From Roseibium limicola (GTDB taxonomy: Bacteria > Pseudomonadota > Alphaproteobacteria > Rhizobiales > Stappiaceae), in assembly GCF_017313085.1 (NCBI RefSeq), contig NZ_JAFLNF010000009.1, positions 1-64,000 on the forward strand: a stretch of 64,000 nt of DNA. The letters run 5' to 3'. Below the pieces are notes generated by a model. The model saw only the letters and a list, made by a program, of their open reading frames with translations. It was not told where the DNA came from and searched no databases. The position numbers were made by a program, and so were the translations under genes. Shown here in pieces: positions 26,679 through 34,971 of this stretch; positions within the stretch are counted from its first letter, which is position 1; each line of letters opens with the position of its first letter.

Positions 26679-27755
26679 TCAATCCACTCGCCTCAAATGG
26701 GCTTTGACCGCCAATCCTGAGGTGATCGCCGTCAGAACCGCCACCAGAAACACCACGCCGATCACGCCGAGATAGCCCGGCAGACTGACCGATACGGTTC
26801 CAAAAAGCGCTGACAGCTGGTCCGAACCGGCGCCGCCGTCTGCATCCCGCGTGAAGAGGTCCAGCAGGAAAAACGTGACGGATGCGGTCACGCCACCAAA
26901 AATGCCGCCCTTCAGACCGAGCAACAAGAAGTGGCGCTGGAATTCCCGCGCGATGAAACTGTCTTCAGCGCCAACGAAATGCAACACGGAAACAACATCC
27001 TTGTTGCCCGCCATCGCCGCCTGAGTGGCGAAAACCACGCTGAGAACCATCGATCCGAGCATCAGCAACATGATCCCCACCCCGCCGACAACGACCGCCC
27101 CCGCCATCGCCGACAGCCGCGACGTCCAGATCGAATGGTCGTCGAGGCTCGCCCCCGTCACCTGTTCCGTCAACGACAGCCTGAGACCTTCCAGATCCAG
27201 CGCTTCCGGAGCATTGACGTTGACCTGAATGAGCCGCGGCACCGGCAGGGCTTCCAGCTCCAGCCCGTCCCCAAGCCACGGTTGAAGCAGGCTGCGGGTT
27301 TCCTCGTCCGACAGGGCATGGACGGATTCAACACCGTTGAATTCCTGGGTCAGGGCAATCGCCTTGTCGATTTCCCGCAGGGTATCGATACCGTCCACCG
27401 GGCGGATCTGAATGGTCACTTCGCGCACAAGATCGTTTTGCCAATCATCGGCGGCATCCCAGACCACCGACACGGCACCGACCGTCAGACAGGCAAGAAA
27501 GCTCATGATCGCAACCACCAGCGTCAGCGCCCGACCTGTCACCGACTGCGGGGGCACGATGGCGGCTGCCGGACGCAGCTTTGACTCTTCGCCTGTCCGC
27601 GCCGCAGCCGTCGCCTTCTTGCGTGGCTTTTTAGGCCGCGCTGGCTTCGCCCGCCCGCGCCCTTTCGGCGCAGCAGCCTTCCGCTTGCCCGGCTTCGAGC
27701 CGCCAGGCGGCTGAACCTGAACCGTCTCGGGTTTGGTGTCTTCCGTCATTGCCAT
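26679..27755 (-). CDS. ftsX: cell division ABC transporter permease FtsX
   Basis: FtsX partners FtsE in the divisome and transmits ATPase action to periplasmic amidase regulation. It has 358 aa. Four membrane helices are visible: about residues 80-100, 224-250, 273-297 and 323-345. A large periplasmic loop lies between the first two. The first 60 residues are unusual: a Lys/Pro/Arg-rich cytoplasmic tail (RKAAAPKGRGRAKPARPKK and onward) that could bind acidic partners. The stop-to-start gap to ftsE is 6 nt, so the two are co-translated. ATG at 27755; a second ATG is two codons later. Confidence 0.92.
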   Translation of the reverse strand: MAMTEDTKPETVQVQPPGGSKPGKRKAAAPKGRGRAKPARPKKPRKKATAAARTGEESKLRPAAAIVPPQSVTGRALTLVVAIMSFLACLTVGAVSVVWDAADDWQNDLVREVTIQIRPVDGIDTLREIDKAIALTQEFNGVESVHALSDEETRSLLQPWLGDGLELEALPVPRLIQVNVNAPEALDLEGLRLSLTEQVTGASLDDHSIWTSRLSAMAGAVVVGGVGIMLLMLGSMVLSVVFATQAAMAGNKDVVSVLHFVGAEDSFIAREFQRHFLLLGLKGGIFGGVTASVTFFLLDLFTRDADGGAGSDQLSALFGTVSVSLPGYLGVIGVVFLVAVLTAITSGLAVKAHLRRVD

Positions 27756-27761
27756 CCAAAC

Positions 27762-28421
27762 TTAATCAAAGACCGAGAGCCGTCCATCAGCCAGCACCAG
27801 ACGCCGCGCGTCCACCTGCTCCAGAAGCGCGATATCGTGGGTGGCGATCACCACGGAGGTTCCCAGCTTGTTCAGCTCCAGAAACAACCGCAAAAGACGG
27901 CGCGCCAATGGCGGATCGACGTTTCCTGTCGGCTCATCCGCCAGAAGCACCTCCGGCCGGGTGATCAGGGCCCGCGCAATGGCCGCACGCTGTTTTTCCC
28001 CACCGGAGAGCACCGGCGGCATAACATGCATGCGCTCACCCAGGCCGACCCACTTCAGCAGTTCCATCACATCCGAGCGGTACTCGCTTTCTTCCTTGCC
28101 CGCCACCCGCAGGGGCAAACCCACGTTTTCATAGGTGGTCAGATGATCGAGCAAGCGAAAATCCTGAAACACCACGCCGATCCTGCGGCGAAGCATTGGC
28201 AGCTTCTGCTTGTCCAGCGTCGACAGATCATGACCAAACACCTGGATCAGCCCACGGGTCTGGCGCAGCGACATGAACAGCAGACGGATCAGGCTTGTCT
28301 TGCCTGATCCGGACGGACCCGTGAGGAACTGAAAGGACTGTGGCTCGAGATGAAACGAGAGATCCTTCAGGATCTCCGGTCCCATGCCATACCTCAACCC
28401 GACGTTTTCAAAACGGATCAC
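27762..28421 (-). CDS. ftsE: cell division ATP-binding protein FtsE
   Basis: FtsE is the ABC ATPase of the FtsEX complex, bound to the inner face of the membrane. It has 219 aa with Walker [10 protein letters not shown] (about residues 36-44), signature LSGGEKQR, Walker [11 protein letters not shown] and the H-loop in IATHD. The start is a GTG at 28421, with an AGGAGG box 5 nt upstream. It is the first gene of an ftsE-ftsX(-ydcF) unit and is divergent from the zinc-ribbon/hpt/cpdR genes across a region holding a CtrA box. Confidence 0.95.
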   Translation of the reverse strand: MIRFENVGLRYGMGPEILKDLSFHLEPQSFQFLTGPSGSGKTSLIRLLFMSLRQTRGLIQVFGHDLSTLDKQKLPMLRRRIGVVFQDFRLLDHLTTYENVGLPLRVAGKEESEYRSDVMELLKWVGLGERMHVMPPVLSGGEKQRAAIARALITRPEVLLADEPTGNVDPPLARRLLRLFLELNKLGTSVVIATHDIALLEQVDARRLVLADGRLSVFD

Positions 28422-28462
28422 CGCATCCTCCTTGCTTGGACGCGCAAGCTACTCTCGCCCAA

Positions 28463-28477
28463 TTAACGCTTCATTAA
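28463..28477. promoter_or_regulatory. CtrA-type box in the ftsE / zinc-ribbon-hpt-cpdR divergent promoter
   Basis: TTAACGCTTCATTAA fits the alphaproteobacterial CtrA consensus TTAA-N7-TTAA exactly. It lies 42 nt upstream of the ftsE GTG and about 140 nt upstream of the zinc-ribbon ATG, in a non-coding AT-rich stretch. Binding by CtrA is inferred from the motif only. Confidence 0.6.
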
Positions 28478-28616
28478 ACATATAAATGTCCTGTAGGGGA
28501 CTAATGGACCTTCGGCTTTTGACACCGGTCCACAGCGCTATCACATGGTGAGCTGCCCATCCGGTCAGGCTTTCGCTTCGAAACCATTCTACCACATAGG
28601 TAAAGGGTCTTCTGAC

Positions 28617-29507
28617 ATGAAGATCAAATGTCCGGATTGCGGAACCTCCTACGACATCAAGGCCGAGGCTCTCGGCAGTGAAGGGAGAAGTGTGAAATGC
28701 GCCCGCTGCTCAAACCGCTGGCATGTTTCACCGCCCAAAGCCCCGGAACCGGACGCCTCCGACATCGATGAGGAAGAGTGGGCGCGCGACCAGGAAGCCG
28801 AAGCACGCGCCGAAGATGTCCCACCAGCCGCAGCAAACCCCGACATCAAGTCCGCAGCGGCCCCTGCGCCTGCCGCAAAAGCCGCGACGGCCACTGCCTC
28901 TCCGCCAGATCCGGATGAAGACCTCGACGAGAACGGCGAAACATCGTCCAACAAGTCCACCGACATCGAGAGCCAGGCAACCCGGACCAAGATCAAGGTC
29001 AATCCCTACAAACACCGCAAGGACACCATCGGCGCCATTATCAATTGGCTTTTGCGTCGCAACTTCCGCCGCATCTCCGGTGTCGCCCTGTTCGGCGCCT
29101 CAGTGGTAATTTGCCTGTTCTTCCTGCTGATCCGCGATGAACTCGTCAAAAAATCGCCTGATCTTGCCAGTTTGTTTGAAACAATAGGCCTTGAGATCAA
29201 TTTGCGCGGGCTGGAGTTCCGGGATTTACGAACTTTCAAAGATATAGCGGATGGACGGCCTGCGCTTGTGATAGAGGGCACCATCCATAACATTAAGGCG
29301 GAAACCATCACCGTTCCCGCTGTCCGCCTCTCACTGCGGGATGCTGAACTTCAGGAAATCTACGCCTGGACGATTGAGCCTCACGCAAAAAGATTGAATG
29401 CGCTCGACGAAGCCCGCTTCCGAACTATCCTGACCGAAGTGCCCTCCGGTGTCGCCGACATCCAGGTCCGGTTCGTGGATCGCAGCCTAGCAAAGACCAG
29501 CCAATAG
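28617..29507 (+). CDS. MJ0042-type zinc-ribbon membrane protein
   Basis: The protein has 296 aa. The N-terminal zinc ribbon MKIKCPDCGTSYDI plus VKCARCSNRW gives two CxxC pairs, as in the MJ0042/zinc_ribbon_5 family. An acidic, Ala/Pro-rich linker (about residues 38-120) follows, then one membrane helix (about residues 157-178), then a beta-rich C-terminal domain of the DUF3426 kind. Similar proteins occur next to ftsEX in many alphaproteobacteria. The function is unknown; it is presumably anchored in the inner membrane with the ribbon in the cytosol. It begins a unit with hpt (2-nt gap) and cpdR. Confidence 0.87.
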   Translation: MKIKCPDCGTSYDIKAEALGSEGRSVKCARCSNRWHVSPPKAPEPDASDIDEEEWARDQEAEARAEDVPPAAANPDIKSAAAPAPAAKAATATASPPDPDEDLDENGETSSNKSTDIESQATRTKIKVNPYKHRKDTIGAIINWLLRRNFRRISGVALFGASVVICLFFLLIRDELVKKSPDLASLFETIGLEINLRGLEFRDLRTFKDIADGRPALVIEGTIHNIKAETITVPAVRLSLRDAELQEIYAWTIEPHAKRLNALDEARFRTILTEVPSGVADIQVRFVDRSLAKTSQ

Positions 29508-29509
29508 AC

Positions 29510-30070
29510 ATGACCCCACAGATCAATACCCTTTTCGATGAAAGCGCCATTGCCAGCCGGGTGGAATCCCTGGCCCGGGAAATCGCGGCTTCCCGCCCGG
29601 AAAATCTCCTGGTGGTCGCAGTTCTAAAAGGCAGCTTCATTTTTGCGGCCGACCTTGTACGCGCCATGCACCGCGTCGGTTTGGAACCAGAAATGGAGTT
29701 TCTGCATTTGTCCAGTTATGGGGCAGGAACCGTAAGTTCTGAAAATATTCGTATTTTACGCGATGTCGAAAGTGACGTTAACGGTCGGGATATATTCCTG
29801 GTCGATGATATCCTTGAATCAGGACGCACTCTGGCCTTTGCCAAGGAGCGTCTGCTCAAGCGGGCCGCCAAATCCGTCCAGGTGGTGGCCTTGCTGGACA
29901 AACCGGAACGTCGTGTCGCACCAATCGCGGCCGATTACACCGGCTTCGCCTGCCCGGACAAATTCGTTGTCGGCTACGGCATGGACATGGGTCACGCATG
30001 GCGGCAATTGCCGTTCATCGGTTACGTGGTTTCCGATCAGGAAGCCGGAGAGACAACGGAAGGAGTCTGA
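29510..30070 (+). CDS. hpt: hypoxanthine phosphoribosyltransferase
   Basis: The enzyme salvages hypoxanthine (and guanine) to nucleotides using PRPP. It has 186 aa. The PRPP-binding motif LVDDILESGRTL is at about residues 98-109, and the early VVAVLKGSFIFAADLVRA block and the late DKFVVGYGMDM motif are typical. It starts 2 nt after the zinc-ribbon gene stop and ends 3 nt before cpdR, so the three genes are one transcript. No dedicated ribosome-binding site is obvious, which suggests translational coupling. Confidence 0.94.
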   Translation: MTPQINTLFDESAIASRVESLAREIAASRPENLLVVAVLKGSFIFAADLVRAMHRVGLEPEMEFLHLSSYGAGTVSSENIRILRDVESDVNGRDIFLVDDILESGRTLAFAKERLLKRAAKSVQVVALLDKPERRVAPIAADYTGFACPDKFVVGYGMDMGHAWRQLPFIGYVVSDQEAGETTEGV

Positions 30071-30073
30071 TCC

Positions 30074-30472
30074 TTGGGTCGCATTCTTCTCGCCGAAGAT
30101 GATGAAGCCGTTCGCAGCTTCGTCAAGAGAGCGCTGGAATTGGACGGCCATTCGGTCGTTGCCACGGAGGACGGTGGGGAAGCCCTTGAGGTGTTGACCC
30201 GCAACCAGGGGCACTATGACCTGGTTCTGTCCGACATCAAAATGCCGATCATGGACGGGATCGCTCTCGCCTTGAAGTCGGCGCATGACTATCCGGACCT
30301 GCCCATTGTTCTGATGACCGGCTTCGCCGATCAGCGCGAGCGGGCAAATGGCCTGGATGCGTTGGTCTATGAGGTGATCACCAAGCCGTTCTCCCTGGCG
30401 GACATTCGCAAGATGGTGCGCAACGCCATTGCGGGTGTCACAATGGTTGAAGAACGACGATACGCTTGCTGA
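30074..30472 (+). CDS. cpdR: single-domain response regulator, CpdR-like
   Basis: The protein has 132 aa and only a receiver domain: acidic EDD pocket (residues 8-10), phosphoacceptor Asp in VLSDIKMPIMDG, Thr in LMTGFA and Lys in ITKPFS. The start GRILLAEDDEAVRSFVKRAL closely resembles CpdR, the ClpXP adaptor whose dephosphorylated form triggers degradation of CtrA and other cell-cycle regulators. It begins with TTG (30074), with AAGGAG 8 nt upstream. It is the last gene of the zinc-ribbon-hpt operon, and a terminator follows. The C-terminus extends slightly past the usual family length. Confidence 0.8.
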   Translation: MGRILLAEDDEAVRSFVKRALELDGHSVVATEDGGEALEVLTRNQGHYDLVLSDIKMPIMDGIALALKSAHDYPDLPIVLMTGFADQRERANGLDALVYEVITKPFSLADIRKMVRNAIAGVTMVEERRYAC

Positions 30473-30503
30473 AGCTGAACCACGCTGTTCCTCAGACAAC
30501 ATC

Positions 30504-30539
30504 AAAGGCGGGCCTTCCACTTCGGAGCCCGCCTTTTTT
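30504..30539 (+). terminator. terminator after cpdR
   Basis: AAAGGCGGGC (30504-30513) pairs with GCCCGCCTTT, and the right arm runs into a T6 tract (30534-30539). Confidence 0.85.
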
Positions 30540-30570
30540 CTCGCCTCAAGACAGAAAGAACTCACAAATA

Positions 30571-30586
30571 ATTAGTATGGACTAAT
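30571..30586. promoter_or_regulatory. ATTAGT-ATGG-ACTAAT palindrome upstream of the GGDEF-EAL gene
   Basis: A perfect 6-bp inverted repeat lies in an AT-rich stretch (30560-30650), about 77 nt before the ATG of the GGDEF-EAL gene. It looks like a dimeric regulator's operator. No named regulator is suggested. Confidence 0.35.
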
Positions 30587-30662
30587 ACTTAACTTTACAT
30601 ATGATTAAGACATTCAAAGCATTACTGCATTAGTAAAATGTACAATTCCGGGAAATTTGACC

Positions 30663-32228
30663 ATGAAATTGCCTAAACTCGGGTGGGACTCTGTCATTTA
30701 TGGCGTGCTCGCGCTCGCAACCTGGCTGTTCATGATCATGATCGATGGCTTCGATCTTTTCGTTGATTTTGCTGCGAACCACGAAAGCTGGGAGCTGGAT
30801 GAAGCCTTTCTGGGGCTCCTCACCCTCGGGCTTTTCGGTTTCCTGTTCGCCACGCAGCGGCATCGGCAGGCGCGCCTCGAAATCAAGAGGCGCGAGATCG
30901 CCGAAAGCAACATCTCCTGGATTGCCAAGCACGATGTGCTCACCCGCTTGCCCAACCGGCGCTTTCTCCAGAATTTCACCAAGCAGAAATCCAAAGCCAT
31001 TCTTCATCAAAATCCCAAGGGATTTTTCGTCTATTCGATAGACCTGGACGGCTTCAAAAAAGTCAACGATCTGTTGGGCCATGCCGGTGGTGATGAGCTG
31101 CTCATCGAATGCGGCAGGCGCCTCAAGGATCTATATGACGATGCATTGGTCATCCGGCTTGGCGGTGACGAGTTTCTGATGCTGATCGAGCCGGAAGGCA
31201 ACGCAGACCCGCTCAAGCAGGCAGATTTCATCCATGAGGCGCTGTGCCAGCCAATGCAGATCTCCAATCTACAGCGCCACATCGATGCCAGTATCGGCAT
31301 CTCCGTTTTCCCCGACGATACGGGTGACCTGGAAGAAGCGATCCGCTACGCCGACATTGCGATGTATGTCGCCAAGAAGAATGGCGAGCCATTTACCCAG
31401 TTCCGATCCGGAATGCTATCGCTCTTGAAAGAAAAAGCCGATCTGGAAGAGGCCTTCCGGTCTGCCTTGAAAAACGATGAGATCGTACCGCATTACCAAC
31501 CGCTGATTGATCTGGGAACTGGCAGGATCCAGGGCTTTGAGGCTTTAGCGCGCTGGACACACAACAGTCTCGGCAGCATCCCTCCGACAGTCTTCATTCC
31601 CCTGGCGGAAGAGATCGGATTGATCGGCGAGCTGTCCAACCGGCTGTTTGAACGCGCCTGTCTGGATGCCACACAGTGGCCGGCAGACATCACGCTCTCC
31701 TTCAACTTGTCGCCGACCGAATTGACGGACAAGGCACTAAGCAACCGCTTGCTTCAGACCTTGAGCAAGACCGGCCTCGACGCCCGCCGTCTTGAGATCG
31801 AAATCACGGAAAACGTCCTGATACAGGATCTTGCTACAGCGACCAGCATCCTGGCAGACATCCACGCGGCAGGGATCCGAATTGCTCTGGATGATTTCGG
31901 TACGGGATACTCCAACCTTGCCCAGGTCTCCAATCTGCAGTTCGACCGGATCAAGATCGATCGCAGCCTGCTGGCCGGCTTTGTCGAAAACGAGCGTCAG
32001 AAAAAGGTCGTCGAGGCGATCATTACCTTCGGCAAGGGCCTCGGTGTTCCGATGACTGCAGAGGGCATCGAAACCGTTGGCCAGGCGACACAGCTGCAAA
32101 ATATCGGCTGTGCCTGCGGCCAGGGGTTCTACTTCGGCAGAGCCATTCCGGCCGAAGACGCCTTCAAGCTTTTGCCTCTACGCGACAGCGAGTTGAGCAA
32201 CCGCCTGGACCTCATCTCGGAAGCTTGA
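30663..32228 (+). CDS. membrane-bound GGDEF-EAL cyclic-di-GMP protein
   Basis: The protein has 521 aa. Two N-terminal membrane helices lie at about residues 11-34 and 47-63. A GGDEF domain follows with an intact GGDEF signature at 167-171, then an EAL domain with intact GFEALARW, NLSP, EITE, DDFGTGYSN and KIDRSL motifs. Both diguanylate cyclase and phosphodiesterase activities are possible. No sensory domain other than the short membrane part is present. ATG at 30663; a TTG two codons earlier is in frame. The gene stands alone after a strong terminator. Confidence 0.93.
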   Translation: MKLPKLGWDSVIYGVLALATWLFMIMIDGFDLFVDFAANHESWELDEAFLGLLTLGLFGFLFATQRHRQARLEIKRREIAESNISWIAKHDVLTRLPNRRFLQNFTKQKSKAILHQNPKGFFVYSIDLDGFKKVNDLLGHAGGDELLIECGRRLKDLYDDALVIRLGGDEFLMLIEPEGNADPLKQADFIHEALCQPMQISNLQRHIDASIGISVFPDDTGDLEEAIRYADIAMYVAKKNGEPFTQFRSGMLSLLKEKADLEEAFRSALKNDEIVPHYQPLIDLGTGRIQGFEALARWTHNSLGSIPPTVFIPLAEEIGLIGELSNRLFERACLDATQWPADITLSFNLSPTELTDKALSNRLLQTLSKTGLDARRLEIEITENVLIQDLATATSILADIHAAGIRIALDDFGTGYSNLAQVSNLQFDRIKIDRSLLAGFVENERQKKVVEAIITFGKGLGVPMTAEGIETVGQATQLQNIGCACGQGFYFGRAIPAEDAFKLLPLRDSELSNRLDLISEA

Positions 32229-32261
32229 ACCACGCATGTGAAGGCGCATTTCGACCCGTCG

Positions 32262-34865
32262 TCAATAGCGCTTCAACAACCGCTCCAGATAGTCCAACTC
32301 CAGCTTCGGCCGCGATGGATCGGCAAAGCGCTTGCGCAGCTCGTCAAGAATGCGCCGGGCGCGCTGCACGTCGATTTCATCAGGTACCTTCACCTGATTG
32401 CCGAAGTCCGGGCCTTGCGAGCGTCGCGGGCGGCCCAGTGGATCCTCATCCAGCGGTGAGCGACCCTGCGCCATGCCGGGGCCTTCGCCCTGGCCCATCA
32501 TCTGTTCTGCCATGCCCTGAGCCCCACGACGCAGCGCATCCAGCGCGCTGCCCTGCTGACCAACCGCGCTCTGGCCTTCGCCCTGACCGAGGGATTGCTG
32601 TGCTTCGCCCATGGATTTCCCGGCTTCGCCCAGCTCACCGCTTTCGCCCATGCCATTCTGAGCCAGTTGCTCCATCAGCTGCTGCAGTTGCTGCTCCAGG
32701 CCGCCCTGACCCTCCTGCAGCTGCTTGAGCATTTCGGCCAGCTGCTCCTGGGTCATTTGTCCGCCCGGCTGCTGCTGACCCTGCTGGCCGGGCTGTCGCT
32801 GGCCCTGCTGCTGTTGCTGCTGGTTGAACTGATGGGTTTGATCCATCAGCTCCTGCTGTTTGCGGATCATCTCACCCAGTTCGTTGAGCATCTCCATCAT
32901 TTCGCCGGACATGTTGTTCTGCGGCATCATCTGCGGCCGCCCGGCCTGCAAGTTCTCCAGCATGCGCTGCATTTCCGCCAGAAGCTCCCGCGCCGCATCG
33001 CGGCTGCCGGTCTGGGCCAGCTCTTCGATCCGGTCGAGCATTTCCGACAGATCCTGCTGACTGAGGCTTTGTTGCTGCTGCGGACTGAAAGGCTGCATCG
33101 CCTGCGGATTGCGCTGCATCTGTTCAGCCAGTGCCTGCATGTATTCATCCAGCGCTTGACGCAGTTCTTCGGTCAGCCGGGCAATTTCCTCATCGCTCGC
33201 ACCGTCCTCCAGCGCCTTGCGAAGGTTTTCCTGCGCCTGACGCAGCGCCCGTTCCGCCAGAGAGAGATCCCCATCCTCGATGGTCAGCGCCAGATCCCAG
33301 AGCAACGGCAGCAGCTCCTTCAGCTCCTCATCTGACTTCGCCCGGTAGAGCCGCGTATAGGCAAATCGAAGTCCGAGGTAATTTTTCGGCACCATGTTGA
33401 AACTGTCGGGCGCCAGAAGCAGGGCATCAAACGCCATGATCGCCCGATCCTGCGACCGCGCATCCATCGCCAGCAAGCGGCGCTGTTCGACAACCGCCTT
33501 CGCCAAAGGCTTGCGGAACCGGCGTTGCGGCAAGGTCAGCTCATAAGTCGGCGACACGCCCTCCTGACCGGCTTCATCCATGGCATGAAGCGTCAGCTGG
33601 ACTTCAGAGCCCGCCCATGGGTGCGAGGTCAGGTCGCGGATGGTTTCGGCCGCCCCATCAGTGCCGGCTGCCGAGGGCAGCGACAACGGAAACTGCGGTG
33701 CCTCTGCCAGAGGCCGTGGATCGCCTTGTGGCAGGGCCAACCCGCCCGTGCCGCTCATCGGCGCAGCCGGTGCTGCAATCCGCGCCTCGGCGGACAGCAC
33801 CCGGTAATCGTCCTGCACGGTGTAGGCAAGCTTCAGCGCGCCACTCAGCTGCGCCTCCGGTTCGCCGGAAAGCCGGATTACCGGGGTCTCGTCAGGCAGA
33901 ACCTCGAAGTGCCAGCCCATCAGCAGGCTGTCGTTGTAATAAAGATCGATCCGTCCGGTCTGTTCCAGCACTGCCTGGCGTTCCAGAACGGCATCCGGGG
34001 CGGCGGTCTCGTCGACATCCTCCAGACGAATGCCGTCATCAGCCTCGATACGAAACCCTTCCGTGCCCTGGCTGCGGACGACGAACCGCGCGCCCTCGGG
34101 GACGGTCAGTGCCTGAGCCGGATCGCGCAGCGCAGCGCTTTCGCCGGTCAGGTAGATCGGCGGCAGATTTGTGTATATCGGAGGCGTGACCCAGGCATCC
34201 AGCCGGCTGGCGATCTCCTGGGGATCAGCGCCAAAACGCAGCGTCGAGGCCAGCCTGTCCATCCGCATGCCCGTGCTCGATACCAGCCCAAGCACCACCA
34301 GCATCACCACCGCCACACGCAAGGCAAAGGGATCTTGTCGGTAGCTTCGCGGATCCGGCAGGGGAGACTTGAGCCCGGCAAGCAGGCTCGCCATCCGGCG
34401 CTTGTGCAGCAGCCAGAGCGTCCGCGTTTCGGCACTCTCACCGGAAATGGCAAGGTCGTCCTCAAACGCTGTCAGCGGACGATGCAGGCCGGGGCTGGCT
34501 GCTTCAATGCGATGCTGAGCCTCTTCGCGGCTGGGCCAGCGCAGCGCATAAAACCCGCACAAGCTCCACAAAAAGGCCAGAGCAAAGCCCGCAAGTCCAA
34601 GAACATGCAACCACAACGGAGCGACAACCCAGCCGCCCAACAGGGTGACAGCGAGGAACAAGACAACGACGACAAATGGATAAAAGGCCGCCCGGACCAG
34701 ACGCTCCAGGAAGAGCGCCAGCCGGCTGCGACTAATCAGGGCATTCAGACGCTGGGAAACACCAGGCGTCTCTGGGCCCGTGGAATGCGAGGGTTTGTCG
34801 CCGTGCTGCAATGCCGATCCTCCATCACTGCCTGCTCTCGCAGGGTGAGGGAAAATCGATAGCAC
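32262..34865 (-). CDS. TIGR02302/DUF4175 large membrane protein
   Basis: The protein has about 867 aa. Membrane helices lie at about residues 55-75 and 80-105, with another near 175-195. A long beta-rich domain follows to about 480, then a helical region. The last third is extremely Gln/Met-rich (QQQQ runs and QLAEMLKQLQEGQGG-type repeats, about residues 590-820), probably coiled coil. It matches the alphaproteobacterial TIGR02302 family, which is of unknown function and usually encoded near lysA. The GTG start at 34865 has no good ribosome-binding site, so the N-terminus is uncertain. The family is an envelope protein by topology only. Confidence 0.85.
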   Translation of the reverse strand: MLSIFPHPARAGSDGGSALQHGDKPSHSTGPETPGVSQRLNALISRSRLALFLERLVRAAFYPFVVVVLFLAVTLLGGWVVAPLWLHVLGLAGFALAFLWSLCGFYALRWPSREEAQHRIEAASPGLHRPLTAFEDDLAISGESAETRTLWLLHKRRMASLLAGLKSPLPDPRSYRQDPFALRVAVVMLVVLGLVSSTGMRMDRLASTLRFGADPQEIASRLDAWVTPPIYTNLPPIYLTGESAALRDPAQALTVPEGARFVVRSQGTEGFRIEADDGIRLEDVDETAAPDAVLERQAVLEQTGRIDLYYNDSLLMGWHFEVLPDETPVIRLSGEPEAQLSGALKLAYTVQDDYRVLSAEARIAAPAAPMSGTGGLALPQGDPRPLAEAPQFPLSLPSAAGTDGAAETIRDLTSHPWAGSEVQLTLHAMDEAGQEGVSPTYELTLPQRRFRKPLAKAVVEQRRLLAMDARSQDRAIMAFDALLLAPDSFNMVPKNYLGLRFAYTRLYRAKSDEELKELLPLLWDLALTIEDGDLSLAERALRQAQENLRKALEDGASDEEIARLTEELRQALDEYMQALAEQMQRNPQAMQPFSPQQQQSLSQQDLSEMLDRIEELAQTGSRDAARELLAEMQRMLENLQAGRPQMMPQNNMSGEMMEMLNELGEMIRKQQELMDQTHQFNQQQQQQGQRQPGQQGQQQPGGQMTQEQLAEMLKQLQEGQGGLEQQLQQLMEQLAQNGMGESGELGEAGKSMGEAQQSLGQGEGQSAVGQQGSALDALRRGAQGMAEQMMGQGEGPGMAQGRSPLDEDPLGRPRRSQGPDFGNQVKVPDEIDVQRARRILDELRKRFADPSRPKLELDYLERLLKRY

Positions 34866-34971
34866 CGCAAGTTGTCGAAATAACGGAAAGACCCATCAAC
34901 TGATCACGAACCCTTGAGACTGCTGAAAAACAGCTCTCAAAGACCATTTTCCGGTGCAGCCGCGACCAGGA

